DNA of 64,000 nt, from assembly GCA_963580285.1 (NCBI GenBank), contig OY757023.1, positions 85,213,108-85,277,107 on the forward strand. The letters are read 5' to 3'. Positions 42,880 through 53,567 of this stretch are shown here, in pieces. Under the pieces are notes generated by a model. That model had not been told where the DNA came from. It made no database searches and saw only the letters and a program-made list of their open reading frames with translations. The first letter of the stretch is position 1. Every line of letters starts with the position of its first letter. The position numbers and the translations under genes are program-made. The DNA is from Lucinisca nassula. Lineage: Eukaryota > Mollusca > Bivalvia > Lucinida > Lucinidae.

Positions 42880-43260
42880 AAAAAAAAAACCTGAAAATTT
42901 CAAGATGGAATAGTGTGATGTTTTTCTTAATTCGACTCAAAATATAGATTGTGGGTACAAGTTAGAACCGTCTCATTGAGGTGGTTCTAACCAGTTCCCA
43001 CAATCTATGGTGGGGGGTTTGATTTTAAGATTATTTCACTCATATCGAGCCGATCGTTAATCAGAGGTGGACGAAAACGGGAGTACCCGGAGAAAAACGA
43101 CCTGCCCTACATGTACCATTGCAGACGAACTTGGCGTCCCACATGTGACCCGAGTGAGGCTCGAACCACAGTGGTGAGAGACCTAATGATTAAGAGTGAG
43201 CGCTCTTGTCCACTAGGCAAAGGAGGCCCGTCACAACCTATATTTTAGAGGGAAAAACGA
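42880..43260. mobile_element. Palindromic MITE, GTACTCGTTAGAACCGCC family, split by a SINE
   Basis: Hairpin gttagaaccgtctcattgag / ggtggttctaac at about 42960-42991. The MITE's flanking wording resumes behind the tRNA SINE (cacaacctatattttagagg at 43232). Confidence 0.65.
43062..43230 (-). mobile_element. tRNA-derived SINE (family T2)
   Basis: On the - strand the head reads gcctcctttgcctagtggac (A box) and ggttcgagcctcactcgg (B box). It is followed by gtgacatgtgggacgc-like sequence and a body ending in ctccgggtactcccgttttc. No CCA-type tRNA 3' end follows the tRNA part. Confidence 0.75.
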
Positions 43261-43354
43261 GACATAAGGTTTTCGCACTTTAAACCAAAGTTGTACTATT
43301 AGGGTTCAAGGGGCTCAAGATTATATAGGCTTGTTTTTTGTGATGAAACTACTT

Positions 43355-43450
43355 GTAAAATGCTTAGAGGATCTAAGCCTGCCCAGGCAGAGTGGTGTGA
43401 GTCTTACTGTCAATACATATACACTGGTTTGATTGGATGGCAGGGTTTGA
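43355..43450 (+). mobile_element. SINE family A, central fragment
   Basis: aatgcttagaggatctaagc through gtggtgtgagtcttactgtc to ggcagggtttgaca. Confidence 0.6.
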
Positions 43451-43904
43451 CACAATGATTTGTATAGACTTCCTGATACATTAGATGCATGCATTGCTGA
43501 TATCTATCAAAGATGTTTTATTAGCCATAAAAAATGAAAAGGTTAAAGTGCTAGACAGATTCTAAACTCAAGCTCAGGCAAATACTTTAATGCACTTCTA
43601 AATGAGAACTTCTAATAAGCAGGGTCTGACAAATCCATTGCCCAGCTGCCATGAGGGCAAGTCCAAATTTTTCATCATAGTCCTGTTTATATTTTTTTTG
43701 TTTTTTATTTCATCTGTCAATTTCAATTACTTTTATAATACATTTGTATTTCTGTCCCTAAATATTATATCTCGTGGAAAATGAAATACAATGGTTAATG
43801 GTTTCGAAAAGCTATCCATTTAATTATTCTGCAACTTCTATGGCATAAGAGTATGGCAAAATATGAGCTGTTGATAGTAAGATGGAAAAATATGGTTTTA
43901 ATTT
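43451..43904. other. Unassigned intron 2 DNA
   Basis: Nothing recognised. Confidence 0.4.
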
Positions 43905-44040
43905 GTGGGTGCAGTAGGGCTTGAGATGGCATTTAATACAAAGATCAGTTAAAAGTCCCACAAAATGTGAATCAACATCTTCAAAATGATGTAAATAATG
44001 TAAACAGGGATGTAAAGGTAAATTCAAACAAATGAAAGGT
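43905..44040 (+). mobile_element. SINE family A, diverged 3' part
   Basis: gggtgcagtagggcttgaga, aaagtcccacaaaatgtgaa, taaattcaaacaaatgaaa. Confidence 0.6.
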
Positions 44041-44107
44041 AGCGTTATCTGTGTGGTAATTATTAGTTGTATGATCTTTGTCAGTTTCACCCTGGTTTAG
44101 TAAACAA

Positions 44108-44313
44108 ACTGGAGTGTGATAGCTCAGTGGTTAGTGCACATGCCTCTGATGCTAGAGGTCCCGGGTTCCGTCCCCGGCAGCGACTATAAAATTTCAGTGT
44201 CCTAACACGCCCCATTGACATCATTTGCAGGGATGAATGTCATAAAGTGCACCGTCCTTCGGATCTTGACGTTAGCTGGAGGCCCTGTGTAGGGAGAGTT
44301 ATGCCCTGTGCAG
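44108..44313 (+). mobile_element. tRNA-derived SINE (family T3)
   Basis: A box tagctcagtggttagtgc, B box gggttccgtcccc, then a body with caccgtccttcggatcttga, cgttagctggaggccctgtg and a short end. The ccgtccttcggat phrase is typical of invertebrate tRNA SINE bodies. Not a tRNA gene, because the acceptor stem does not close. Confidence 0.8.
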
Positions 44314-44314
44314 G

Positions 44315-44543
44315 TTAACCCTTTTTGTACCAAATGGAATCTTCCTTCTTATATATTGCAGGAGTTCATTTCAAAATTTAGGGGTGTCAGGTTGTGTTTT
44401 TATCAAAATGTATTTGGAAAATCACTGTACTTTTAACAAACAGTGGAGGCCCTGATCAGTCGCCATGTTCTGCGGCGTCTCATCTGGGCCTGCACTGTTT
44501 GCCAGGGTACCCATTTTGGGGTTTCCAGTACTAAATGGGTTAA
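44315..44543. mobile_element. TTAA-flanked hairpin MITE, reverse orientation
   Basis: ttaaccctttttgtaccaaa ... agtactaaatgggttaa, the reverse complement of 11240-11449, with the hairpin around gatcagtcgccatg / gcggcgtctcatctggg. It starts two bases behind the tRNA SINE. Confidence 0.85.
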
Positions 44544-44689
44544 AGACCCCTACAATAATAATTACAAGATTACTGTGTAGGCTTTCATCCTGCAAACCTC
44601 GGGTGTATGTAAAGTACACCTGAGAGTAATGGTCAGATGTGACCGATCGCAGTTAAAGTAGAAAGAAAGAAAAGAAACTGCTGCATTTT

Positions 44690-44970
44690 TTTTTGATTAT
44701 CATTTCTTTATGCTTATAAATCATTAACTGTGCCTATCCATTTAATGTGCTTATTTTAGAACTCCCCCTATATAGATTACCTTATAGTTTAACAAGGTTT
44801 ATCTATCATATTTATATATATAACATTATTTTAATCATGTGTTTCTCTTACAGGATGTTTGTGTTAAATAGTTATGTTGTTTGTTAACCTAGTCGGTAAA
44901 TAGCTTCTAGCTAATGTTCTCTCGTTATGTTAAAACCGACTCAAAATAAAGATTCTTGTATCTTGTATAC
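44690..44970 (+). repeat. Possible LINE 3' tail
   Basis: AT-rich stretch ending caaaataaagattcttgtat cttgtat. A polyadenylation-type aataaa followed by a ttgtatc-type repeat resembles CR1-like LINE ends. No coding part attached. Confidence 0.4.
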
Positions 44971-45445
44971 TTCAAGTATGTGAAATGAACATAAGGTGTA
45001 ATTTTTGGACGCCTATTTTTGACCAGGTATTGAAGTTTTTCTGGGCAGTATGTACAATTGGATAATCTTTGTAAGGAGGCGTATTGAGACCACTTGCACT
45101 TCCAAATTTCACTTGTGCTGGAATTTATAGTGAAAATGGTGGCCTCAATAGAATGTTAGGAATGTAAAGAACTTCAGCAGTTGAACAAGTTATGTGACCT
45201 CCAATGCTGCTTTGTTTGAACAAGTGGTACTTTGAAATGAAACACCAAAATTTGAACAAGATGTCTGCATCACAATTCACCTATTGCTGTGATTCTGGCC
45301 ATCAGGGTGTACAGTTTTGTTGTTGTTGTTTTCTTCTGGAGCTAGGAGCTGCATGCTTAGATTGATTGGTCCTGATTTTTCTTCGACTGCAGTGGAAAAA
45401 TCCTCACTGAGCATTGTTGGCTGTATTGTTTTAACAACAGGTACA
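44971..45445. other. Unassigned intron 2 DNA
   Basis: The phrase ggtac.ttgaa.tgaaacacc ... aagatgtct occurs at 45228-45264 and again at 45440-45480. No coding signal. Confidence 0.4.
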
Positions 45446-45489
45446 TTGAACTGAAACACCAATTTTAAAGCAAGATGTCTCAAGAAAAA

Positions 45490-46162
45490 TGTACCTACAG
45501 TGCAGTGGATACATTTTTGAAGACATGTTTGTGTATAATTTTTCTAAAACTTTTCCAATTGTATTCAAGAGAGAAATAGGCCTGTAGTTCGTTACATCTG
45601 AAGGGTCATTTTTCTTGTAGATAGGCGTTACATTAGCTTGTTTCCATATGTCTGGAATCCTGCCCATAGAAATAGAAAAATTAAATAATTCAGACAAGGG
45701 AGACGATAGTGGCTGTGCAAGTTCCTTAAGAAGTTTATTGTTGATAGAATCAGGTCCTGCTGCTTTGCCAGTTTGAAGGGCACGGAGAATGGATGATGAA
45801 ACTATTGATTCCAGTGTATTAATGGGTATATTTTCTATATCAGGCAGGGATGCTTGACTTTCATCTAACTCAGTTTGATGTACAAAATATTGATTTAAAG
45901 CTTCAACTTTATCGGACTCAGTGGAGTAAATTGTACTTCCACTTTTGAGTGGGGGGATTGTGGATGTTTGTTCAGGCTTTATAGTTTGTTTTAACGTTTT
46001 CCACCAATCTTTAGGGCCTAAGTTAGTATTTTCTAATTTATTGGCTAATTTCCTTATGTCATCATTTTTTGATTTCCTTATTTCGTTAGTTAATTTGTTT
46101 CTGATATGTTTGTAATTTTCGAAGTCGTGTATGTTGTTTGTTCTCTTATATTTGTCATACAA
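45490..46162 (-). pseudogene. LINE linker and beginning of RT
   Basis: Lys-rich linker (YKHIRNKLTNEIRKSKNDD), GPKDWWKTLKQTIK, GKAAGPDSINNKLLKEL and IPDIWKQANVTPIYKKNDPSDVTNYRPISLLNT. It ends just after VLEKL; catalytic RT motifs are absent. The last 20 or so codons of the frame belong to unrelated flanking sequence. Confidence 0.85.
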
Positions 46163-46522
46163 GCGTTTCGGTTTCCGTATTAATCGTTTTATATCATTTG
46201 AAAGCCACGAGGGATCTGACTGTCTTATTTTGATAATTTTGTTAGGTATATGCTTGTTAGCCAGCAGACATATTTTATTTGTAATATTTCCTGCAAAGGT
46301 GTCAATATCATTGCTTTCGAGTGATTTCCAGTCGGTTTCCTACAGGTCATTTGAAAATGCTTCATAGTTGCCTCGGTTGTATAGATAAATTTGGCGAGTA
46401 TAAACTGAGGTAATGGCTTTTTTAAAAGTCAGTACACAATATATAGGACAATGATATCTTGTGTTCTGACCAAGGAAAGGTTCACCAACACCACTTAATA
46501 ATATATTGTTTTTATTTCCAGT

Positions 46523-46903
46523 TTAAAAGAGATCTATTATACAGGAGGAAGATTCTGTGTAATGTGTTGGCTCGTTAATTAAATGGTGAAAGCTAAATTG
46601 CTGACAAATATCTTTTACTTTTTTGTTGACAGGGTGTTTTAACATGTCGAAGTTGAAATCACCAGTTACTAGAATATTTCGTATATTTGTATCAAATGCC
46701 TGGCCAATAGAATCTTCAATCGACGACCACAAGGCATTCGTTGAATTAGGCGGACGATAGAACGTACCGATTAATTGTTTCTTACTATTTACCATAACTT
46801 CTATCCAGATACACTCTATATTTGGCAACTGGAGATCGTTTCGTCTGTATGAGAAGGTATTGTTTTTAACATATACGCAGATTCCGCCGTAATTTTCTTC
46901 CAA
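46523..46903 (-). pseudogene. LINE endonuclease, carboxyl half
   Basis: GGICVYVKNN, GTFYRPPNS, ILVTGDFNFDMLKHP (catalytic GDFN intact) and INEPTHY near the end, where the frame breaks. Typical of Jockey/CR1 endonucleases. Confidence 0.85.
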
Positions 46904-47026
46904 TCTGTCACGCCTAAATAAGTTGAGGCCTAATTGGCCGAAACTAGCTAGTCTGGCCCAGAAAACATGTACACTCCATATTTTTCACATTTGTGGTGTA
47001 TTCCTTGGTTCCAAAGGATAACCCTT

Positions 47027-47302
47027 TTATAGAACATATTTAAGATTCAAAACGTCATCCGAAGTTCTGTGGTCTAGCCATGTTTCAGTAATGCATATTA
47101 CATCAAAGTTTTGAAGCTCAGCCTCAAGTAAATCTAATTTATTTACAATGCTTTGAACGTTGTAATGGACAACTGAAAATTTGTCTTTAACTATTTGGTC
47201 TTCTACGGCTGTAAAAGAGCTTTCAGAAGAGACGGACGGAGTCAATGATGGACCAGGATTCCGTTCTATTCCTGACATAAAAAGCAGTGACATGATAATC
47301 AA
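47027..47302 (-). pseudogene. LINE 5' coding start with 2A-like motif and endonuclease start
   Basis: Begins with a hydrophobic stretch and SGIERNPGP, then VVHYNVQSIVNKLD (metal-binding Asn) and FDVICITETWLD (catalytic Glu). NPGP after a hydrophobic tract is the 2A-like ribosome-skipping signature known in some APE-type LINEs. The usual Asp before Ile-Glu is missing here. Stops follow at once. Confidence 0.8.
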
Positions 47303-47329
47303 AATATCAAAATAGTTAAGAGGTTCAAT

Positions 47330-48365
47330 GCCTTTTGCCTTTGCTTTACGACTATCGTTATTTTGAAATCAGAGAAAGAAATTTCTAGACGGTTGTAAAA
47401 TTTTTCTTTAGCATGCCTTTTTAAATTATAAACTTTGTTTCTCGCAAATGCTACGAATTCGCATTTTTTGTATGATCATCAAAAATGAAAGTTATGCTAG
47501 AGCCAACATTTTACCGTTCTTGGGTAAGGAAATGGTTGAAATTTGTGGAACAGATATTGTTTTGGGTTCATTTCATTATTCAACATGTTCAGTTTCGCTA
47601 TAAACTTCATAAAAACAGTAAAATTGCGATTTTTGCAAATTTTAATTTTTCCGCATTTACTCAAGATCAGATCAACCTAAATGGTTACAGACTTACTTAA
47701 ACGATATGCTGCAATGCATATTATGGCCAGCTACTATTTACAAGTAAAATCGAAGTCATCTGTCAATGATTCGCCATCTTTTCATAGAATTTATATATAT
47801 TTTTACCATGTATTTCATCTGGGGGTAGGGGAACGGTTTGTTTAATAAAACAGAAATTAGCACGGTGACCCCTAGTTTTCTTTTGATTTTCTATTCTCTA
47901 AAATCATCCCCTAGAGAAAAACCCTTGTTTTATGAAAATTTCAATGTAGCATTTTTCTGTATGGTCCAAAATATTGCAAACAATGAATTATTTTCGAAGA
48001 TATTTTGGTTGATGACAAAATTGGTTTTGCAAAAAAAAATTCTTAGCTTGAAAAATGGTCTAAAGATAGGCAGCAGTATCTTTTACTATATCATTCTGAC
48101 TGAAATAAATGTTTAAAAGCCAGGTAAAAGTCATTTTTGACATGCTATTTACTAACATGGTTGTTTTCTGACATTTCTGGGAAAACAGTTTGGGGTGATC
48201 TCCTTCTTGTTCAGATTACTTAAGATTCAGCACGGTGACATATGTTTTTTATTTCAAATAAGGTGAGCCAGTATATGATACTGAACATATACAGACTCTT
48301 AAACAGATTTCAATGTAGGAAGTATTTTAACAGATTTAATTGATTTCTCCGTGCCTTACCCCCTA
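47330..48365. other. Unassigned intron 2 DNA
   Basis: AT-rich; only short frames of 70-90 codons without known motifs. Confidence 0.4.
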
Positions 48366-49220
48366 CACTTCACAAAAGACCATATATCTCAGAAACCATC
48401 CAGATAAGATGCATTCAATGACACGAACCTGGGGTCCCCCGGGATGTGCCGGCACCATGCCCCAAACCCTTCACTTCATAACTTCATAAAAGGCCTCATA
48501 TCTCAGAAACGTTTCAGAACCCCACCCCTAAACCATATATATTCTTGTTCCGTTTGATAAGACACATTCAGTGACGCAAACTCAGTGCCACCCCCCCCCC
48601 CCTCCCTGGGTGGTGGTGGTGGGGGGGGGGGCAATGCTCAGGATCCTCTACTGCACAAAAGGCCATATATCTGAGAAATTGTTCAGAGCCCAAACCCTAA
48701 ACATACATATTCATGTTCCTTATGATAAGACACATTCAGTGACATCAGCCTGCCCTGCCCTGCCCTGCCCCGCCCCTTCCCCCTCCCCCCCCCCCCCCCA
48801 CACACACACTTCCCTCGGGTTGCATCGGGCCATGTTCCAGGCCATGCCCACGCATCCACTTCATAAAATCCTATATATCTCAGAATCCCGACCCCTATAT
48901 AATTTCTTGTTCATTGTGATAAGACACATTCAGTCACACCAACCTGTGGGTCTCTTTGCCCTGGGATAATGTGCTAGGTGCCATGGCCCGCCCCTCCACT
49001 TCATAAAAGGCCATATATCTCAAAATTCAAAAACCACTCAGATCCCCATTCCCGAATTATATACATTCTTGTTCCTTATGATTAGATACATTCTGTCACA
49101 CCAACTTGCGGGGATGTGGGGTGTAAAGGGTTCAGTCCTCTCCACTCCACTTCATAAAAGGCCTTATGTCTCCACAACCGTTCATATCCCTACCCCTAAA
49201 CCATATATATTTTTGGTCAT
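48366..49220 (+). repeat. Tandem array, unit about 150-170 bp
   Basis: Five to six diverged units with ttcataaaaggccatatatc, tcagaaac...ttcagaacccca, cccctaaaccatatatattc, ttgttccttatgataagaca and cattcagtgacaccaacctg. Unit length varies because of C- and G-runs (48589-48631, 48780-48799). Confidence 0.85.
48588..48632. repeat. C-run / G-run inverted repeat
   Basis: A run of about 13 C followed by a run of about 12 G with a tccctgggtggtggtggt spacer. A potential strong hairpin or G-quadruplex. Confidence 0.8.
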
Positions 49221-49224
49221 TACC

Positions 49225-49810
49225 AGTAGCAGCAATGAATCTGACCTGACATTCAGATAGATAAAGAGCTGTGATGCTGTCAACACTATTGTATGCGTGT
49301 GAACCAACGGCACGCCAAAAGACTGAATCACTTCCGTACAAGCTGTCTTAGAAAACCCTTAAAGATTAACTGGCAAGACAGGATTCAAGACGCAGATGTC
49401 CTGAACAGGACAGAGAAGTAAAGTGTGCATGCCCTTCTGAAATTAGCACAGTTAAGATGGACTGGCCATGTTACCAGAATACCGGGGGAACGTTTGCCAA
49501 GGAAAATTCATTATGGAGAACTAGAAATGGGTTAACGCTCCCATGGCGGTCAGAAGCCTCCCTCAAGGACTTCAACATTCCAACAGAATCGTGGGAACAA
49601 ATTACACAGGACAGAGCAAAGTAGCGAGGTCTCATTAGAAGGGGCGCCAGTGAATACGAGGCAGCTGAGTAGAAACGTGCACAGCACAAAACCAGAGCTA
49701 AGGCATCACCAACAGAGCTGTCTTCCTCTAGCCGCTGTTGCTCTATCTGCAAGAGACAGTCTAGAGCTAAAATTGGTCTCTTCAGCAATCGTAGAATACA
49801 CAAACAGTAA
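49225..49810 (+). pseudogene. LINE ORF2 carboxyl-terminal relic
   Basis: Several frames on the + strand read like the end of an RTE/I-like LINE: TLLYACEPTARQK, RTEK, LRWTGHVTRIPGERLPRKIHYGEL, then in another frame ASLKDFNIPTESWEQITQDRAK, RGLIRRGASEYEA and CSICKRQSRAKIGLFSNRRIH (C2H2-like). Many stops and at least one frameshift. It runs into the duplicated LINE-tail segment at 49791. Confidence 0.75.
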
Positions 49811-50910
49811 CATTTCTAAAATGTGATTAAGATCTGTCATTGTCAGTAATGACAGACGAACTTTTAGGATAAGACGCATTCAGGGATACCAACCAGGGCT
49901 CTGTTGGGTCCATGCACCACCCCACCTCCACTTCATAAAAGGCCTAATATTTTAGATACAGAGTCCATATGGGCTATCATTTTGGTATGGGGGTTCGTTT
50001 GCGAGATTAAAAACATGTCTTGTTAAAATACATGGCCGCCAGTGAGCAGTGCCCATCAGAGCTCTGGTGAGCATAGTGGCCCATTCGCCTCTTATTGTCT
50101 ACGCCCATGGGCGTAGACATTATAGTAATTGAGTTTAACACGGAAGTACAGCCATTAGTTACCCACAGTGCATATTGATCTTTCCATTCTTATGCAACAC
50201 AACAAGTATAAGCTTTCACAAGAAGAAAAGAGCAGCCTATAGCAAGTGTAAGCTTTCACACAAAAAGAGGCCTGCGCGCAGAGCTCTGGCATAGAATTGC
50301 TGCATGTATTACATTTGTACAAGCCTATATCTGCTGTCATATTGTACAGGCTAATACAAAAATATACATCTACAAACTCTCGACCACGACGGACCACTGC
50401 CTATCCTATAAGCTACTCAGCAGCCTTCGGCTCTGGTGAGCTAAAAAAACATACCTCGCCGTTAGTAAACTTTTAGGTTTAATCTTCAATTAGTCTTCTA
50501 TAAAGTCTAACTTCAAGCATTCAATTTGAAAGATGTCACAAGCATACATGTGCCTTTTAATGATGAAAAACTACTTTTTGACATTATTACACCATTTTTA
50601 GACATTAAACTTCAGTCGACAGGATGGCAATTAGAATATTGCCAATGATAGTTAATTGTATAAAACACATTTTTTGGGATATAACTCCAGACATTCGCAT
50701 TTAATATGTGCTAAGCGTAGACCTAGCTTTTTGTAAAAGCTATACTTGTTATAACTGATACACTTAACATAGGTTGTGGATGCTCGTTAGAATTGAGGTT
50801 TTATCGAGTACCCACAGCATATGTCTTGGAGCAGAAATAAGCAAAATAATCTATACCGACTAAACCACACTTTTCTCTTTACAAATTGGGATCTAGAGGG
50901 GTATTAATAT
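49791..50910 (+). repeat. Second copy of the 32981-33460 segment, with a 650-bp insert
   Basis: 49791-50095 and 50752-50910 match 32981-33460 with few differences, including the palindromic MITE at the end. Between cattcgcctc and aactgatacactt lie about 655 extra bases (50096-50751). The insert opens with a palindrome tgtctacgcccatgggcgta. Confidence 0.88.
50096..50751. other. Insert present in only one copy of the duplicated segment
   Basis: Starts ttattgtctacgcccatggg and ends aaagctatacttgttat. Contains the direct repeat gcaagtgtaagctttcaca / caagtataagctttcacaag (50200-50260) and a ctctggtgag phrase echoing the flanking DNA. No ORF and no clear terminal repeats or target duplication. Confidence 0.6.
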
Positions 50911-50911
50911 C

Positions 50912-51295
50912 CCTGTGTGTACCCGTTAGAACCGCCTCATCGAGTCGGTTCTAACGAGTACCAGCAATCTACTTTTTAGAGCATAAGTAAGAAAAATAAG
51001 GTTTGCCCCTTTAAACCCCGGTTTACTTGAAAAAGGGCTGTTCAAGGGGGTCAGAATTATATAGGTTTGTTTTTGTGATGTTTTTGATTTTGTATGAAAT
51101 ATAGGTATGTTGGGTGTACTCATTAGAATCTCCTCATCTGGGTAGATTTCATTGCACAAGATTAGGAGGCTTGATGGAAATGATTTAGCTATATCCATTT
51201 CGAAAACACGCCTGTTCAAATACATTGTAAATTTTACAGCCACAAAACCGAAACTTTTCAGATAAAAAATGTGATTTTTTTCTCTTTTTTTTCTC
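50912..51295. mobile_element. Palindromic MITE, GTACTCGTTAGAACCGCC family, duplicated unit 1
   Basis: Hairpin cgttagaaccgcctcatcga / tcggttctaacgag at 50926-50959, then gaaaaataaggtttgcccct, gttcaagggggtcagaatta and ggtatgttgggtgtactcat. Nearly the same as 51296-51540. Confidence 0.75.
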
Positions 51296-51540
51296 AAAAT
51301 ATAGAGTGTGGTGACCCGTTAGAACCGCTTCATCGAGTCGGTTCTAACGAGTACCCACAATCTACTTTTTAGAGCATAAGTAAGAAAAATAAGGTTTGCC
51401 CCTTTAAACCCCGGTTTACTTGAAAAGGGCGGTTCAAGGGTGTCAGAATTATGTAGGTGTGTTTTTGTGATGTTTTTGATTTTATATGAAATATAGGTAT
51501 GTTGGGTGTACTCATTAGAATCTCCTCATCTGGGTAGACA
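51296..51540. mobile_element. Palindromic MITE, duplicated unit 2
   Basis: Repeats unit 1 from acccgttagaaccgcttcat to tcctcatctgggtaga with only a handful of differences, so this is a local duplication, not an independent insertion. Confidence 0.75.
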
Positions 51541-51684
51541 AGATAGAGAAAACGCCCTAAATAATCCCACAATATTAATCACTGGACCCATGGAAAGGGT
51601 TTCCTAAGTTTTTCAAGAGCGCGTACAAAACAACCATGGTGAACAAGCGATCAGTGTTCCAGAGATCGTATTTTCAAACAACAT

Positions 51685-51935
51685 TGTTTGTTTGTTGGAG
51701 GTCTAACGTCCCCGGCAACACTATATAGGTAATTTCTAAGTGTGTGGGACTTTTACCCGACATTGAGATGGGATGACATCTCAAGCCCTGTCGCCTAATG
51801 AAACCAATAGGGTTTATAAGCAGGGACGGTCCTACTCGCACCGCTTTGCCCGCGCAGGCTTAGATCCTCTAACGTGTGCGCGATCCGCTTCAGCTCTTTG
51901 TGGAAGCATCATACAGCCCATCTGTTTCTTCACAC
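51685..51935 (-). mobile_element. SINE family A, reverse copy
   Basis: gtctaacgtccccggcaaca (tail side) to gatgcttcc complement and cccatctgtttcttcac (head side); the tail is slightly truncated. Confidence 0.8.
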
Positions 51936-51939
51936 AACA

Positions 51940-52920
51940 TACCCATGCACTATGTATGAAACAGGAATATAATGTATGCTACGTGCGACCGCGTTCCGAA
52001 AAAATAACTTTTTCTCTTATATCTTTTTTCTCCTATAACTTCCTCATTTTGATATTTCTTCCTCCATTAGGGGAAATACATGTATAAATGCATTTATGGA
52101 CGAAAATCCAGGGGTCGATAAAAAGGAAATGTTGCATGACAGTTTCTTCAGCAGTTATCCCGTTCCCAATTCTTTAAAATAAACACCCTTGTAAAACTCC
52201 TCTTTAATACCTAGAGAAAAAAAAAACAAGAGTTTGCAAGCCAATTTATTAATTTTGTATTTGTGTTCAATACATTGCCGGGGACATATAAATCATTTTC
52301 GAAAATTTAAGGTTCGAATGGATAAACTTACCTGAAATGGAAAGATCAAAGTCTAAATTTTCGCATTCTGGGTGTTGTCGCATTTGTAAGTTGGGATAAG
52401 GTCTTCAAAACGGATCCTTTTGTTAACCACCCGAATTTTGTAAAATAAATGTTCAAAACATAACAACGCTTTTTTTTTCAAAACTTCAGAAAATCCTATA
52501 AAATATGTTCATGTCCCGAAATTTGGAATACATTTAGCCAATGTTCACTGCAGTTTATTCCATTTAATGGCCAACCATAGTCTTTAAAATTACGTCTGAA
52601 AATGAACACTCAAAATGGTAAAAATATGCATTGTTTTTTCTTTGGGGACATAATCATTGGATTTAAATAATTTTTTGGCTGTCATATAAAGAATCTATAT
52701 GCCTGTAATTGACAGTAGAAACATGGTGCGAATACGTTGAGTAATTCTTTTAAAAAATGAAATTTAGTAAGCATACCCCCATCATTTCATAATTCACCTT
52801 TAAAAATGCATATTTCATTATTACGTTTTTAAAGGTTTAATTTGTATAGAAATTGAATAAAAGCCGTAATGGTCCCGTTTCCGTGGGCAGCTTAATATTT
52901 AAATATCACAGGTGTACGGA
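51940..52920. other. Unassigned intron 2 DNA
   Basis: AT-rich, no gene or repeat recognised. Confidence 0.4.
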
Positions 52921-53222
52921 AAGCGGCCCCGCCCATTGGGGCTTGGGGAAATATATGGGCTGCATGATGCTTCCACGCAGAGCTGAATCCGACACGCACA
53001 CGAGTACTGGTAAACCGCTTGGATGAGATAAGCCTGCCCAGGCAAAGCGGTGCAAGTCGGACCGCCCATGCTTATAAACCCTATTGGTTTCATTGGGCGA
53101 CAGGGCTTGAGATGTCATTTCATCTCAATGTCGGGTAAAAGTCCCAAAAATTGGAAGCAACTTTTCATAAATGACCTTTACAGTGTTGACGGGGACGTTA
53201 AATATCAAATTAAACAAAGAAA
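52921..53222 (+). mobile_element. SINE family A, full-length
   Basis: agcggccccgcccattgggg ... aatatcaaattaaacaaaga, with all family blocks in order. One of the two best copies for defining the element. Confidence 0.85.
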
Positions 53223-53429
53223 CACATTTGTACGATATAAACATCCCGGAAAATAAACAGAGTGTATTAGTGAAGTCATAAATGCAGCGCTACGACCCGA
53301 TATAATGTAGTACCGTAACGGCCAAAAAATAAATCTAGCTAGGCTGTGTCATTAATACTACGCTACAAGCAGAAGAAAACATTAAAAAAAAAAAACAATT
53401 AAAAAACAATTATAGGTGTGCACGTGGGA

Positions 53430-53534
53430 ATCGGCGTTGGCCTTCAATGCGGACTGAACAAATTATTGGTCTTAATCGCGACGGAAGTAAGGGCGAGGAT
53501 TGTGGCAACGTAAAATCGACTTAAGCGACCCCCT

Positions 53535-53567
<33 letters not shown>

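Larger units (their letters stand above)
45450..47320 (-). mobile_element. Third LINE (Jockey/CR1-type) with 2A-like amino terminus, 3'-truncated
   Basis: - strand pieces in order: 2A-like motif and endonuclease start (47302-47027), endonuclease end (46903-46523), linker and RT start (46162-45490). The RT stops after its first motif, so the 3' half is missing. That is the opposite of ordinary 5' truncation and points to later deletion or rearrangement. Several stops and frameshifts between pieces. Confidence 0.87.

Noticed and set aside
44112..44190. Second tRNA-like sequence (tagctcagtggttag)
   Set aside because: Followed by a typical SINE body and lacking a proper acceptor stem; not annotated as a tRNA gene.
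51940..52900. Possible hidden exon in the long AT-rich stretch
   Set aside because: Frames are short and stop-rich on both strands, with no protein-like wording.
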